DNA of 51,884 nt from Gamarada debralockiae (Eukaryota; Ascomycota; Leotiomycetes; Helotiales; Hyphodiscaceae), in assembly GCA_002803225.1 (NCBI GenBank), contig NXFV01000644.1, forward strand, positions 1-51,884, written 5' to 3'. The notes beneath the pieces were generated by a model that was not told the origin of the DNA, searched no databases, and saw nothing but the letters and a program-made list of their open reading frames with translations. The position numbers were made by a program, and so were the translations under genes. Shown here piece after piece: positions 10,515 to 21,124 of the stretch (its first letter is position 1; every line of letters begins with the position of its first letter).

Positions 10515-10818
10515 CAGCCATCAAATTTTTACCAAGGCAACCACCATGTTGTCCTCAGAAGATAGTATCAGGCGAAACATCGTCAAGTGCAGCAGTCTTG
10601 AAGAAGCCCATCGATATATCTGCCCAAACCTTACAAATGAGATCACTGCCAATGGACTTGCAACTCCTGCAGGGAAGCCTTACCCATACTTCGTACCCAA
10701 AACTGTGAAGAGTACTCTCAGTAGCCATGTATGTTATATGTCTCTTGTTGACTGAGAATATCAATTCTAAAGACAGCTAGGAACAGCTGGACTGTCACAG
10801 TTATTGTCAATCGTCTAC
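10515..10818. other. intergenic with a short open frame
   Basis: A plus-strand frame of 69 codons at 10546-10755 (contains SSLEEAHRYICPNLTNEI and PAGKPYPYFVPK) has protein-like composition. It could be a further part of the ankyrin gene or a separate small gene. No recognised family. Confidence 0.3.
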
Positions 10819-12658
10819 CTACTCTCGGTTGGCGAGTTCCAAATCTTGGTTGCCGCTTTCTGACTCTTGATTGGGATTCTCTTTCTTGACCGATCGCCAT
10901 TCTATTGGCAAACTCCCGAAGAACATAGCACACGCCAGCGCAATGACTAGATACCATGTATGGGTGACACTTTTGTCGATGCCTAGGAGAACCTCTTTCG
11001 ACTTGGCATGCGGCACCTGTGTCACGAGCTCCGTCAGGCCATTACTCTCGATGCTTGTACGACCCAGGCCGGGGAGCAGACCGTGTAGATTGTTCGAGAG
11101 CTGATTTGTGAAGATGACCTGTGCAATTGCGATTGTCACAGCGGGGCCGAAAGCCGATCCGAACAGCAAGACAGATAAGCCAAGTGGTACATCCCCGTCT
11201 AACAGCACCGTCTGCACAGCAGTAACCGGTCCTGAGGAGCCAACGCCGTAGCCGAGGCCGGATAAGCCAGTGTACACAATGATTTTCGCGAGGCCAGTGT
11301 TGATTTTGAAGGTTGTGATGAGGCCTGCGGCAATTGGCATCGTCACCGAGGCGAAGATCATGAATGGCGCATAGTAACCGCAGGCGCTCGTGCCGATACC
11401 AGAGCCGATCGCTCCAAGTGTGGCGGCGATAAGAATGGGGAGCATCAAGAGGCCGCTTTGGGCTGGAGTATAGCCGCGCACGGCTTGATAGTAAATAGGC
11501 AAGTAGTATTCGAGTACGTTGCCAGCACTGTTAAGAAAGGTAATGAAGACAAGACTAGCAATAACGGTACGGCGCTTAACGATGCGGATAGGGAGGGCCG
11601 CAGCGTCGCCTCGACGGAATTGATTGTAGATGAAGGCGGCCGCCAGGACACCGAAGGTAACGATAAGGCCAACCACTGTGCCACTGTGCCAGGGATACTT
11701 TGTACCGGCCCAGGAGAAAGCCAGGAAGAGGCAAGTTAGCGCCGAGACGAGGATCAAGTTGCTAACAACGTCCAATTGCAAGAACTTCTCTTTGAAAGTC
11801 AGGCGGGCCACGTCGCTGGCTTTCGGCGCCTCCGAGAAACAGAGGAACGTCAACAACAGCGTAGCGCCACCAATAGGCAGGTTAATGTAGAAACACCACC
11901 GCCAGCCGATCGTCTGAGTAATGGAGCCACCGAGGAGAGGTCCAGCTATCGTAGATAAGCCTTCGATGGCCCCCCACAGGCCGAGGAACATAGGACGTCT
12001 GCGTAGAGGTGTCGATTGCACGAGCATGATGAAGGCGCCTGCGTCAAGACCAGCAGTACCGACTCCAGCTACGGCTCGCCCGACTACAAGCATGGTAGAC
12101 GAGACGGCCGTCGCGCAGAGCACCGAGCCTAGGAAAGAAAAGCCGTTGGCAAGCAAAAACACGCGCTTGATGGAGAAAAGCTTGTACGCCTTGCCATACC
12201 TAAACAGAAGGATGGAAGGTCAGCAGGTGTCTCAGACAAGTTAGATGGCTTCCGCCCTTCGTTTTGGCATACAGGAACTGGAAGGAGCATTGGCAGAGCC
12301 GAAAGGCAATTGAATACCAGCCGATGTCGGCGACAGTGTGGAAGTGGTCTGTAATCCTAGGCACGGCGGTGGCGACGATGCTCATGTCTATTGCGCCTAG
12401 AATAATAACCGCACCTAGGTTGAACATGAGGAGCCAGAACTTCGCGCCGGTTGGGTACTGGGCTCCTTCAAGTAAGGCGTCGGGATCGGATCTCTCGTCG
12501 ACGGCGGGGTTAGATACCTTCTCGACGGTTGTTTCCTGCGTATGCTTGCCGGAGCTGCTTGTGGAAGCGTCATATCCATTGCCATCTACCTCGCCAGAGA
12601 TGCGCTTCATTGCGTGTCCTTCAGTGTATTCGGCTGCTGTCGTCGTCGGGGTGGCCAT
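10819..12658 (-). CDS. MFS drug/toxin efflux pump, 14-TM type
   Basis: Two exons, 12273-12658 and 10819-12199, with a 73-bp intron (12200-12272, GTATGC...TTTAG), give 588 residues. About 85 hydrophilic N-terminal residues precede a membrane domain with about 14 hydrophobic helices. Family marks are AIDMSIVATAVPRITDHF in helix 1, FQFLYGKAYKLFSIKRVFLL across the splice, GRAVAGVGTAGL and WRWCFYINLPIGG. These place it in the DHA2/DHA14 proton-antiport family that includes aflT-like pumps of fungal metabolite clusters. Substrate unknown. It is transcribed away from the polyketide-synthase relic at 13.1 kb, which suggests it once exported that pathway's product. The frame is intact throughout. Confidence 0.92.
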
Positions 12659-12774
12659 TGCTAGGAAAGCAGTAAGACAAGGTCGAACTCGTGGCCCACG
12701 TTATGGAGAATGGGAGGAAGAAAGGGCAGATACGGCTTTATGGTCTGTTAAGGTGTTGTTCAGTTGGCATTGAT

Positions 12775-12821
12775 GCGGTAGATTTCGAGGTCGGACGTAG
12801 TTGGACCTCGAAATCTACCGC
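12775..12821. promoter_or_regulatory. 18-bp perfect hairpin upstream of MFS gene
   Basis: GCGGTAGATTTCGAGGTC (12775-12792) and its exact complement GACCTCGAAATCTACCGC (12804-12821) are separated by 11 bases. It lies 117 bp upstream of the MFS start codon and before the PKS relic, in the divergent intergenic space. The arms carry CGG/CCG triplets, but spacing is too wide for a simple Zn2Cys6 dimer site. It may act as an operator, form a cruciform, or be a transposon footprint. Confidence 0.8.
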
Positions 12822-13099
12822 GCGGGGGCGAGATGCAGGGATAAGGGGGTTTGCTTTCTAAATTCTACGCTATACGGAGGCGCCCGCCAAAAGCCCTGTC
12901 CTGGCCCGTGCTGAGCTAATTTCCTATTTAGGAAGGTGAGATAGCCCTCTTAGGTGGTGATCTTTGAAAATTTGAAGCTATGTTTTCTCTACATTCCCTC
13001 TAACTATGGTAACTACTATTGTCATTATCAACAATGCCTCACACAGAAGAAGGCTCGCTTAACCGAGCTTTGTCCTAAACGCCTTCTAAAGCATCAAAG

Positions 13100-14182
13100 A
13101 TGCCACAGACGACATTATGCAACATGGACACCTACTACGAAGAATACCTCTCTCGGTCCGACGAACTAACAATAGCAATTGTCAGCCAAGCCTTCGAAAT
13201 TCTCGGATGTAAAGTTCAATCCTCCGTCCCTGGAACAAAAATTACACCCGTCGAATTTCCTCTAAACCACGTCAAGCTTATCAACTGGATCTACAACGTT
13301 CTAGAGGAGAAAGCCGGCTTGATCGAAATCAAAGGGAAAGACAAGAACGAAATCGTCCGCACATCGGTGCCTTGTCTGAGTGATGATGTCGAGACTCTAC
13401 TCGAAGATCTCCTTGACGACAGACTAGGGCAAAGCCTCGAACTTCAGATAGTCGAAATCATTGGTCCAGCTTATGCTGATGCTATAAGCGGCAAGACGGA
13501 CGCTGTCAAGTTGTTTTCAGCAACGATCACGGTCGTGTATTACTGTCGGATTTCTATGCCAAGTCCGATTTGTTCAGCACCGTGTTGAATCAGTTGGTGT
13601 TATTCCTTGAGAAGATTGGTGGCACATGGCCGAAAGAGAATTGACCGCTTCGGATCCTGGAAGTCGGTGCAGGTATGGGAAGTACGACGTGGAGGATGTT
13701 GGCCGTATTGAAGCGGCTGGGTACGCCTTTTGTATACACCATAACGGATATTGGGTCAGCTTTTGGTGCAGCGGCGCAAGCAAAGTTGGCGCAATATCCA
13801 ACTGCCGAGTTCAAGGTTCTGGACATTGAAAAGGAGCCGGAGGCGGAGTTGCACCATACTCAGCATAACGTGTTTGGGTCTAAAGTTTTTCATGCTACTC
13901 GTGATCTCAACGTCTCGATGGCGCATGTTCACAGGCTACTATGACCAGATGGGTTAGTAGTACTGCACGAGCTGACGATATAAATGCTTTGGGGTGACTT
14001 GACTTCTGGCATGTTTCCCAGGGTGGTGGGCATTTGAAGATGGACGAAGTAACGCGATACAGAGCGCACAGGATTGGGCCAAAGTCCTGAAGTCTGTCGG
14101 CTTTGGCCATGTCGATTGGGCCGATGGACAGCGACCCGAAGCCAAAGTCCAGGCTTTAATTCTTGCAATGTCATCCAATTGA
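13100..14182 (+). pseudogene. polyketide-synthase C-methyltransferase relic
   Basis: Resembles only the C-methyltransferase domain of fungal non-reducing polyketide synthases. Visible blocks are DTYYEEYLSRSD, WIYNVLEEKAGLIEIKG, EIIGPAYADAISGKTDAVKL, LRILEVGAGMGSTTWRM (SAM-binding glycines), PFVYTITDIGSAF, FKVLDIEKEPEAEL, VFHATRDLNVSM, WWAFEDGRSNAI and GHVDWADGQRPEAKVQ. It is dead as written. A one-base loss at the T run 13514-13517 shifts the frame, TGA stops lie at 13642 and 13942, TAA lies at 13981, and another frameshift falls near 14010-14025. No ketosynthase, acyltransferase, carrier or thioesterase sequence is seen nearby. The neighbouring export pump suggests a lost biosynthetic locus. 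Confidence 0.85.
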
Positions 14183-14720
14183 TATAGCAGACAACATCAA
14201 GGTCGTTGCGGATTCCACTTATGATTTCACGTTCGTTGCTTTCTTAAAAAGACCTTTAAGTGCATAACAACTATACTCGTACATACTACTAGATCGCCAT
14301 AGGCACCTTCAATACCAAATGTAATGTCTATAGTAAAATCCTATAATGTCTTTATGTTATACAAGGTAATACCAGGATATTCGATTTACCACCTGTTTAT
14401 AAGAAAATTAAGTGCTCTAAAAGTCTCAATTTCAAATTATAAGGACATACTATTTCCATATCACCAACATACAAGCATATCTCTTCAAGGTACATAGTTA
14501 AAGCTTTTTCTTAACTTCTTCTCCAGTAACAATATCTTTACTGTTCTCAAAGCCATTCTCATAGGCTTTCTTCAAGAAGTTCTCTACTAGTTTATACTTT
14601 AGTATATCGAAGAGTCTAACAATAGTAAGAGTATAAATAAGTTAAGATAAGATTAAAGAATAACAAGGCATAGAATATAAGTGTCTATAAAGGGAGATTA
14701 AAAATAGTTTAGTAATTAGA

Positions 14721-14779
14721 GAGAGATAATTCAAATGGTTAATAGTGAAGGGAGAGACAATTCAAATGGTTAATAGTGA
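14721..14779. repeat. 31-bp direct repeat, two copies
   Basis: GAGAGATAATTCAAATGG (14721) and GAGAGACAATTCAAATGG (14752) each continue into TTAATAGTGA. The copies differ by one base over 28. Confidence 0.85.
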
Positions 14780-15404
14780 CAGGGAGAGGATTTATAGAGA
14801 CAGCAGCAACTCCTCTCCTGAAATAAGACCCCATACCTTATTACCATAGGCAATAGCCTATAGGATAATATAGGTCTATTTTCATAAAGGTTCGATTCAG
14901 GATCCTTGGGAGCCCAAAGAGGCTCCCCAGAATAATCGTCAAAACTTGACAAAAATAACACAATGCGCCCTAAGCCAGCATCTAGCCTCATTAGTTAAGT
15001 AGGTACTACTCAGGTTGCTCAGGTTGCTCAGACAGCTCAGGTGAGCTGCGTGAGCCAAGGGTAAGCCAAGAGTGATCAGCGCCTGAGTTGAAGCGGCCAG
15101 GCTTACTAACCAGCATTGGAACGTAGATAGTGAGATTAGAGTTGAACTACCACTAAAGTAGAACACGTTGTATATAATCCTCTGGGTCATCTGGAATTTT
15201 TGTCGCATAACTTCATCCTCCTTATAGCAGTGGAGCTGGAGCCTCGTCTTTTTCAACCGAGCCTGGCGCCAAAATATTGTTATGAGGGGTGGTGCATATG
15301 ACGCTAGTTCAAAATAGGCTTGAAAATCTTCAATTCAAAAATCTCTACCCTTTCCTACAAAGTTCAACCCTTCCCTTATATCTACAGCTTGGCTCTAGCT
15401 ATTC

Positions 15405-15469
15405 GGTCAATCCCGACGGTCAGCCTCGACGGTCCATTCCGACGGTCAATCCCAATAGTCAATCCCGAA
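15405..15469. repeat. 13-bp tandem repeat, five copies
   Basis: Five consecutive 13-mers on the pattern GGTCAATCCCGAC, starting at 15405, 15418, 15431, 15444 and 15457, with one to four substitutions per copy. Confidence 0.8.
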
Positions 15470-15592
15470 CCCTAGATATCACTGTGCCTTCTAGACCTAT
15501 CAACACAAAAGACCGACATAGACCTAGTCGGTCTGCATTTAATCGTTCACCACAGCCGAGTTATTAAGCATATTTATACACATATGTCTTAA

Positions 15593-16656
15593 TCAACCTA
15601 GATGATGAGGGCATGTCCTTGTATGGCCTGGATGATCATGCAAGCAAGTCCAACAAAATTGTCTTCCACATAAACCTATAAAGGTTAGCTTCCACAACAA
15701 TCCCACTCCGCTTCTTGTAATATTCGAGAGTATCGGAACTTACAAGTCATGTGGTTGCAACCGCCATTTTTGTTGATGAACCTCCTGCAGCCAGGACAGC
15801 GTTTCGCAACCCTTTTGATCGCTTTCTCGCTTTTAAATTCAGCTCTAGCTTGCCTCGCTGCCACTCTGCGGTCGTATTCCGAGCATGTCTCTTCATGATG
15901 CCAAGGAACATTGTGGTGTGAACAAGCCAAGATTCCACAAGCACTGCACTCAATGACCGGGCTTGGGTCGTCGGGATGTTCTTCGCCATAGGAGCAATGA
16001 CGGCCAACACACCAGCGAAAATTGGGCAAGTCTCTCTCAACTGCTCGGCGTAGGTGAAAGGTGTCGTATCTACCAGAAGTCTCAGTGAGAAGGACAAAAT
16101 ACCTCGTAAGGATGAGATCATACCTGTCGAAAACATTCCGAGGAGCAAGCTCCGCCATATCTTGAAACTGGAGCTGCTCGTTACAGATGGGACACCGAAT
16201 GTCGTCCCACATGTTCCCCTCAAAAGCTGTGCTGATCGCTTGCGCAAGGCAACCGTTGCAACAGTCGGTTGCCTCATGTTTGCACTTTTTTGTGATTCGA
16301 CGAGAAGGGAAATCTTCGCGCGATTTCTCATCAAAGCAAATTTGACATTCCAAGCCCCCAGGAACTCCAGTTGCGGATCCAGGTGTGGATGAGTTTTGCC
16401 GAAAGCTCGCTTGGATTGAAGATGGCCTCCGGGGTTGCGATCGTGGAGTAGTTGGGGGGACATCTACCGCGTAGTGACCAGCCCAGTTGTCATCTTGAAC
16501 TGTGTCGAGACTCCATCTCCTGGGACTGGCTCTTCCTTGATGATTTTGACGATTTCTCCGTTCCCTGCGTTCACGTTGGGGAACGTAAGGCTCGAAAGAC
16601 CTCTCAGATTCGGTGGCGTCAGTCTGGTAGACCGGCCCATTTCGGTCTTTGAACAC
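15593..16656 (-). CDS. RBR-type E3 ubiquitin ligase
   Basis: RING-between-RING ligase, which passes ubiquitin from an E2 through a catalytic cysteine to substrate. Exons run 16656-16124, 16069-15744 and 15675-15593. Introns are 54 bp (16070-16123, GTATGA...GTAG, joining VFDR to YDTFHLRRA) and 68 bp (15676-15743, GTAAGT...TATAG). RING1 is CQICFDEK...CPICNEQL and the IBR has FRWCVGRHC...CSACG. RING2, CPGCRRFINKNGGCNHMTCL, is completed only after the second splice, continuing CGRQFCWTCL; its candidate catalytic cysteine is in NHMTC. The first 90 residues are disordered. No ATG lies at 16656. The frame stays open to 16716 through a hydrophobic run (LIVILGTLLLLFCLVKC), so the true start is upstream or in another exon. 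Confidence 0.85.
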
Positions 16657-16716
16657 GTCGTAAATACATTTTACTAAACAGAACAGAAGTAAAAGTGTAC
16701 CTAAAATTACTATCAG

Positions 16717-18231
16717 TCAGTATAATTGGTAAACTAAGGGAGGAAACGAGAGGCACGTGGCTTTAAGGGGATTATGCTCGAAGTTACACACCTCCAGATA
16801 TGGCGGGGCGAGAGCGACTAGAGTACGTGTTCGGACCATTGTACCTTTGCCTCGTGGACATTAGGTTTGACTAATTTTTGGTGCACGGAGTTGGGGTCCA
16901 ACAGGATCGAAAACAATGGGCGATTGACAGCCTCACTGGTGCTAGATGGAGGCCTGAGGGGGGGATGTCCCAGAGTGCTTTACGAGTTGAATAATTGATA
17001 AATAAGTCAAATCAAGTTTCCGTAAGGCAAAAATTGCAAAGAGTATTGCTGATGAACTGCGAGGAGGAAAACAAAAGTGAAGCGTTGAGCAAGGCAGGCA
17101 GGGGCAAATATGGGGTTCCGAGAAAATGGACATGACCAAGAACTTGAGGCTCCACAGTATGACACAGCATAGCCTCAAATGATATTGAAATCGGGCGCTT
17201 GCTGAAATCCAGCCACGTCGGTCAGCTTCGGTATACAAGGCTGCACAGTGCAAGCGGAGCCGGATAGTGTTGCGAGGAACTTTAGAGTCCAGCTGAAATG
17301 CAAACACGGAACTTCAACAGTCAGAAGGATAGATTGTTGAAACTGGAGACATCTATCACTTTCTGAGAGATGCGATCATGGTATTTGATTATATTTCTCC
17401 TTTTCAGGAAGCATAAAAGAAACTGCTATAACGAAGGGGACCATAATGTTGCCATTTTCACAGCCTTGCATGTCAAATTAGGCAACCACCAAAGAACGTG
17501 GCAATCGTCCAGCCATATCTCTTATTAGCCTCCTAAAAGTCCACAGTTACTCCAGAATGACTCTTAATATCGGTGTGAGCAATGCCTGATGAATCAGTGC
17601 AGTGCCCAGAAGGAGTGCCCATCCAGCCGCTCAATGCCGCAACCCAGCATCGCTTGGCCCCCAAACGAAGCTGAGAACTTCAGCAAAAGTACTTAAATCA
17701 AAAATTTGTAAAACTGGAGAAAGTGTAGAATTGCAGGATGAATGGCGTTAAGGAATCTAATTACACGACAGCGGGTATAACTCCAACGTCATGGCCTCCC
17801 AGACTGGACTTTCCTCAGGGAGGCCCCAGCGTACTTCCTCCAGGGTAGCTAGTCTCTATAGCTGCTTGCGAGAATGCCTTGATCAGTTATTAGACCAAGC
17901 TTTATACTCCATTTCAAAGTACTCGATTTGCATGGCAGTAGCATTGAGCTATACCACCTACCACACATCGAACTTTGGAAAAAGGTCGTTATTTGATATA
18001 TATGGAAGAGTATGCTCGGCTTTGAGCGCGAGTGAATTTCGTAGCCTTTGGTTCCGAGGTTGAGGGAAAGTTCTTCACTGTTTATTTCAGTGAATAGATT
18101 CAAGTCATCTACAGTAATATGCTAGGCGGAATTTGAGATGGCATTCGTTCACTTTCTTTCAGTTTTAAGAATTGGGTGTACGACAAATGATTATTTTTGA
18201 GATTGGAGCTTCAAATGAGAGACTTGGCACA
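16717..18231. other. intergenic, no supported gene
   Basis: Frames of 84-121 codons at 16942-17307 (minus), 17791-18063 (plus) and 17849-18103 (minus) overlap or lack domains. The left edge should hold the 5' exon and promoter of the RBR gene; a minus-strand ATG at about 16840 (MVRTRTLVALAPPYLE) is one candidate exon. Confidence 0.45.
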
Positions 18232-19350
18232 TTAGGCACCGATTAGAGCCATGGTATCAGATGCTGCTGCGAGAATACTGTATGCTTCGTCTTTGAGTTG
18301 TCCTAGAGTTTGTGGAGTATAATCGTGCTCTGGATGTGCAGTCAACAAGTCTTTAAAGATAGTTGGTGTGAGGTCCGTCTTCCTTGAGTCCATTTCTGTC
18401 TTGACTGAGAGTATTTGCTTGTGCGCGTGCTAGGGATGAAATGTCAACCACTTAACTCGTTCTTCAGAGCTGAAGAGTACTCTTAAACTCTTGTAACCCC
18501 AAAAGCTGCTTCATAGGAGGGTTGATTGCCTTTGACGCGGCAGAAGGCAGAGAAAGGGCAATCTTCTGAAGACCAGGCCATTGCATAAAGGTCCATATCA
18601 TAGGGCCGAGTCATGAAGAACTGCATTCCAGATCCGGGCGGTCAAGGAGCTTATAGTATTCGCCGAACGCATAATTTGAAATAATCTATCATAGTCCCCG
18701 ATTCAGCAACCCCACATTGTTTGGGGATTTTATAAGCCAAAACCTCCTGGCGAATACAGGGATCCCAAAACATTCTACAACCTTACCAACTTACATCTGC
18801 TGAGATAGCGTGAAGGCCGTGGTGTATTCAACCTCCTCACGACGTTCAAATTTGTCTGCTACTAGTGCGCTAAGCTTTTCAGCCTTGGAGCGGACAACAT
18901 CTTGAAGCACAAGTACCATTATTCGTGAGCAGAATGATTTGAGACAACCACGACATACTCGATGAGTTTCATTGCTCATGGCCGAGATAGTAGAATAATC
19001 AATTCTCATCGATGCATAATATAGTACTTTGGCACTATTATCCAGATCACTCAGATGGATGAACTTCGTCCAGGGTGATCCGAACGACTGGGCCTGCGAA
19101 GACTGAAAAAAGTCACGACTAAGGGCAGACCATCTCCTACCATATTCTTTATGAAGCTTCCCGATTTGTACATAGTATCTACTCCGACTAACGAGGCTGA
19201 AGTATGTGTGATACAGAAATGTCGCTGCGGCAAGCTTGGGACCTGGAATGTGCTTCAAAGAGTGGTGGAACAGGTTGTAAAGAACACTCTGGATAGGTAG
19301 AATGAATGAAATGATAGAGGCATTGATGTACAGTACGTGACGCTGTAGGA
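18232..19350 (-). pseudogene. cytochrome P450 relic, N-terminal half
   Basis: Minus-strand remains of a microsomal fungal P450, read from a hydrophobic anchor (VLYINASIISFILPI) through HIPGPKLAAATFLYHTYFSL. A 47-bp intron joins LHKEYG to PVVRITLDEVH. Then come LSDLDN, YSTISAMSNETHR, LQDVVRSKAEKLSALV, a second intron (GTAAGT at 18794), NYAFGEYYKLLDRPDL and LGPMIWTFMQWPGLQKIAL. The end is the I-helix region ILAAASDT before TAA at 18232. A CATC-CATC duplication near 19060 breaks the frame and other shifts follow. No K-helix ExxR or haem-cysteine loop is present, so the protein cannot be functional. Best resemblance is to trichodiene-oxygenase-like fungal P450s. Confidence 0.8.
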
Positions 19351-20080
19351 ACTAGCTGGAATCATTATGATAAAGTGTTGCGATATCGAAGCCTTGATGA
19401 GAAATGAATAACGTGAAAGAGAAAGGGAAATGGATAAACGGGATAAAATGACAGAATGAGAGGTATCTTCAAAGCCTGTGCAACCTTAGATCGTTGGGGG
19501 AGGGGAGTGAAATGTCCTACCCTAGATAGAACTGTTATCTTCATCTTGAAGCGCATCTCAGCTGAGTATTGGCTGTATCCCGTTGCCGAACTTTTAATTG
19601 GCTCGTGGCCGGCATTGGTTCCGAACTCAAATCGTGCAGGGTAGCAAGGCGGGTGATTTCCTTTCCTGTTGCCGAAAGCATATTTGCAGGCAGCTGTGGC
19701 TTTCATTGATTACTGGCGCTGAGAAAACTAGTCTGGTCCAAGATTGAGAGTCTAAATCACGAGCAGTCGATGATTCTTTGCATTTTGGTTTGGAAACTGA
19801 AATTTATCGTGGGCTCACGACTTCTATCGTTGCTGTCAAAGGTAGTAACAATTTTGAGAAATTGAGGAAGGAACAGGGGAGCTCCCTCGGCTCCCTTTAA
19901 AAAGTATAAACTCCTAAAAGGTTTAGCGCTTCCAGCCGTGTTTGTCAGCGTTGGCGATTGCTTCGAAATCGCTGCTCGGGGCTTCGGCATTTCCTCAGCG
20001 ACGTAAATACAAATGGATATGACTCCAAAGCTCCTGCTACACCGCACATTGCTACACACTGACAGTCTTCTAGAACCCCC
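19351..20080. other. intergenic upstream of dioxygenase
   Basis: No supported gene. Minus frames at 19365-19706 and 19757-20086 show no domain. This contains the promoter region of the LigB-type gene. Confidence 0.5.
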
Positions 20081-21065
20081 ATGCAATTGGCAAACCGCTC
20101 ATCGATCGCACTGCTGTCCGGTTTATTCCTGAGGCCTAATCTTCCCATCTGCTCGCTGCACCAAACCTCGTCTTATAGCACAATGCACCGCGCACCTGTC
20201 ATCTCTGTCTGCCATGGCGGCGGACCGATGCCAGCGATGAATGATCCCGGGCACGCTAATCTGATCAAGTCTATGAGCGAGAAGGTGCCCAGCATCCTGC
20301 GCCTTGGGACTGCAGAGGCTCCGCGAGCGATTGTTTTGGTAACGGCACATTGGAGCGAGCGGAGGCCGACGATCAGCAATGGGAAAAACCACAAGCTCTA
20401 TTACGATTATGGAGGATTCCCACCAGAAGCATACAAATTGAAGTACGATGCTCCTGGGAGCCCGGACGTCGCGAAGGAAGTCTACACTCTATTGGAGGGA
20501 GCGGGATTTAGTCCTGAGATGGATGAAGAGAGAGGTGAGTTCTGCGTTCCACAAACACCTTCAAGATTGGGCTACACTAACTTTCGTGCAAGGCTGGGAC
20601 CACGGCGTCTTCGTTCCCATGCTTCTCATCAATCCTAAGGCCGATATCCCAATCGTTCAGCTCTCCGTCCTGTCCTCCGATTCCCCCGCGCAACACTTCG
20701 CCATGGGCCGAGCTCTATCCAGCCTGCGAGATTCAGGAGTGGCAATTATTGGATCCGGGATGCCTACCTTCCACAATTTGCGGATAATGTTCTCGGGCGC
20801 CGCAAATGATAAAGGGTTCAAGACAAGAAATGCACAATGGAGTGAGACGTTAACAAATGCGGTCAAGACAGAGGACAGCGAAGAGCGGGGAAAGAAGTTC
20901 GACAGTTGGAGAGAGTGGATTGGTGCCAAAGAGGCGCATCCAGTTGGTGGGGTGGAGCATTTATTACCTTTGATTGTTTGCGCCGGAGCTGGAGGCGAGG
21001 GAAAGGCGGAAAGTTTTGCAGACGAGCTTATGGGCACGAAGCATTTTTCCTACTATTGGCAATAA
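20081..21065 (+). CDS. LigB/DODA-type extradiol dioxygenase
   Basis: Two exons, 20081-20534 and 20593-21065, with a 58-bp intron (GTGAGT...GCAAG) that restores EERGWDHGVFVPM; 308 residues. It belongs to the class III extradiol ring-cleavage family (LigB, 4,5-DOPA dioxygenase-like), which opens catechol rings with a metal held by histidines. Candidate ligands are in VCHGGGPMPAM, VTAHWSE, WDHGVFVPM and GGVEHLLPLIVCAG. The first about 34 residues (basic, Ser/Leu-rich, no acidic residues) look like a possible mitochondrial presequence. A second ATG at 20183 would give a 274-residue cytosolic form, nearer the usual family length. The frame is intact. Substrate is unknown; a broken P450 lies 0.7 kb away. 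Confidence 0.9.
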
Positions 21066-21124
21066 AGGGATAAAAGATTGAATTGAATTAAATTGTTCAA
21101 GCTTGAAAGCTCCCTTGGGATATT

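Larger units (their letters stand above)
14183..15592. other. AT-rich gap, possible decayed retroelement
   Basis: No gene supported. About 14230-14720 is very AT-rich. A unit beginning GAGAGAYAATTCAAATGG occurs at 14721 and 14752. From 15278 the text TGTTATGAGGGG resembles the 5' edge of a fungal LTR, and ATTAAGCA near 15563-15570 could be a degenerate 3' edge, but no matching partner or polyprotein is seen. Minus frames at 14770-15256 are not recognised. Confidence 0.35.

Noticed and set aside
14880..14905. GGTTCGATTC as a tRNA B box
   Set aside because: No A box at proper distance and no cloverleaf could be drawn.
16942..17307. 121-codon minus frame
   Set aside because: Cysteine/leucine-rich without pattern, no homology sensed, no support from introns.
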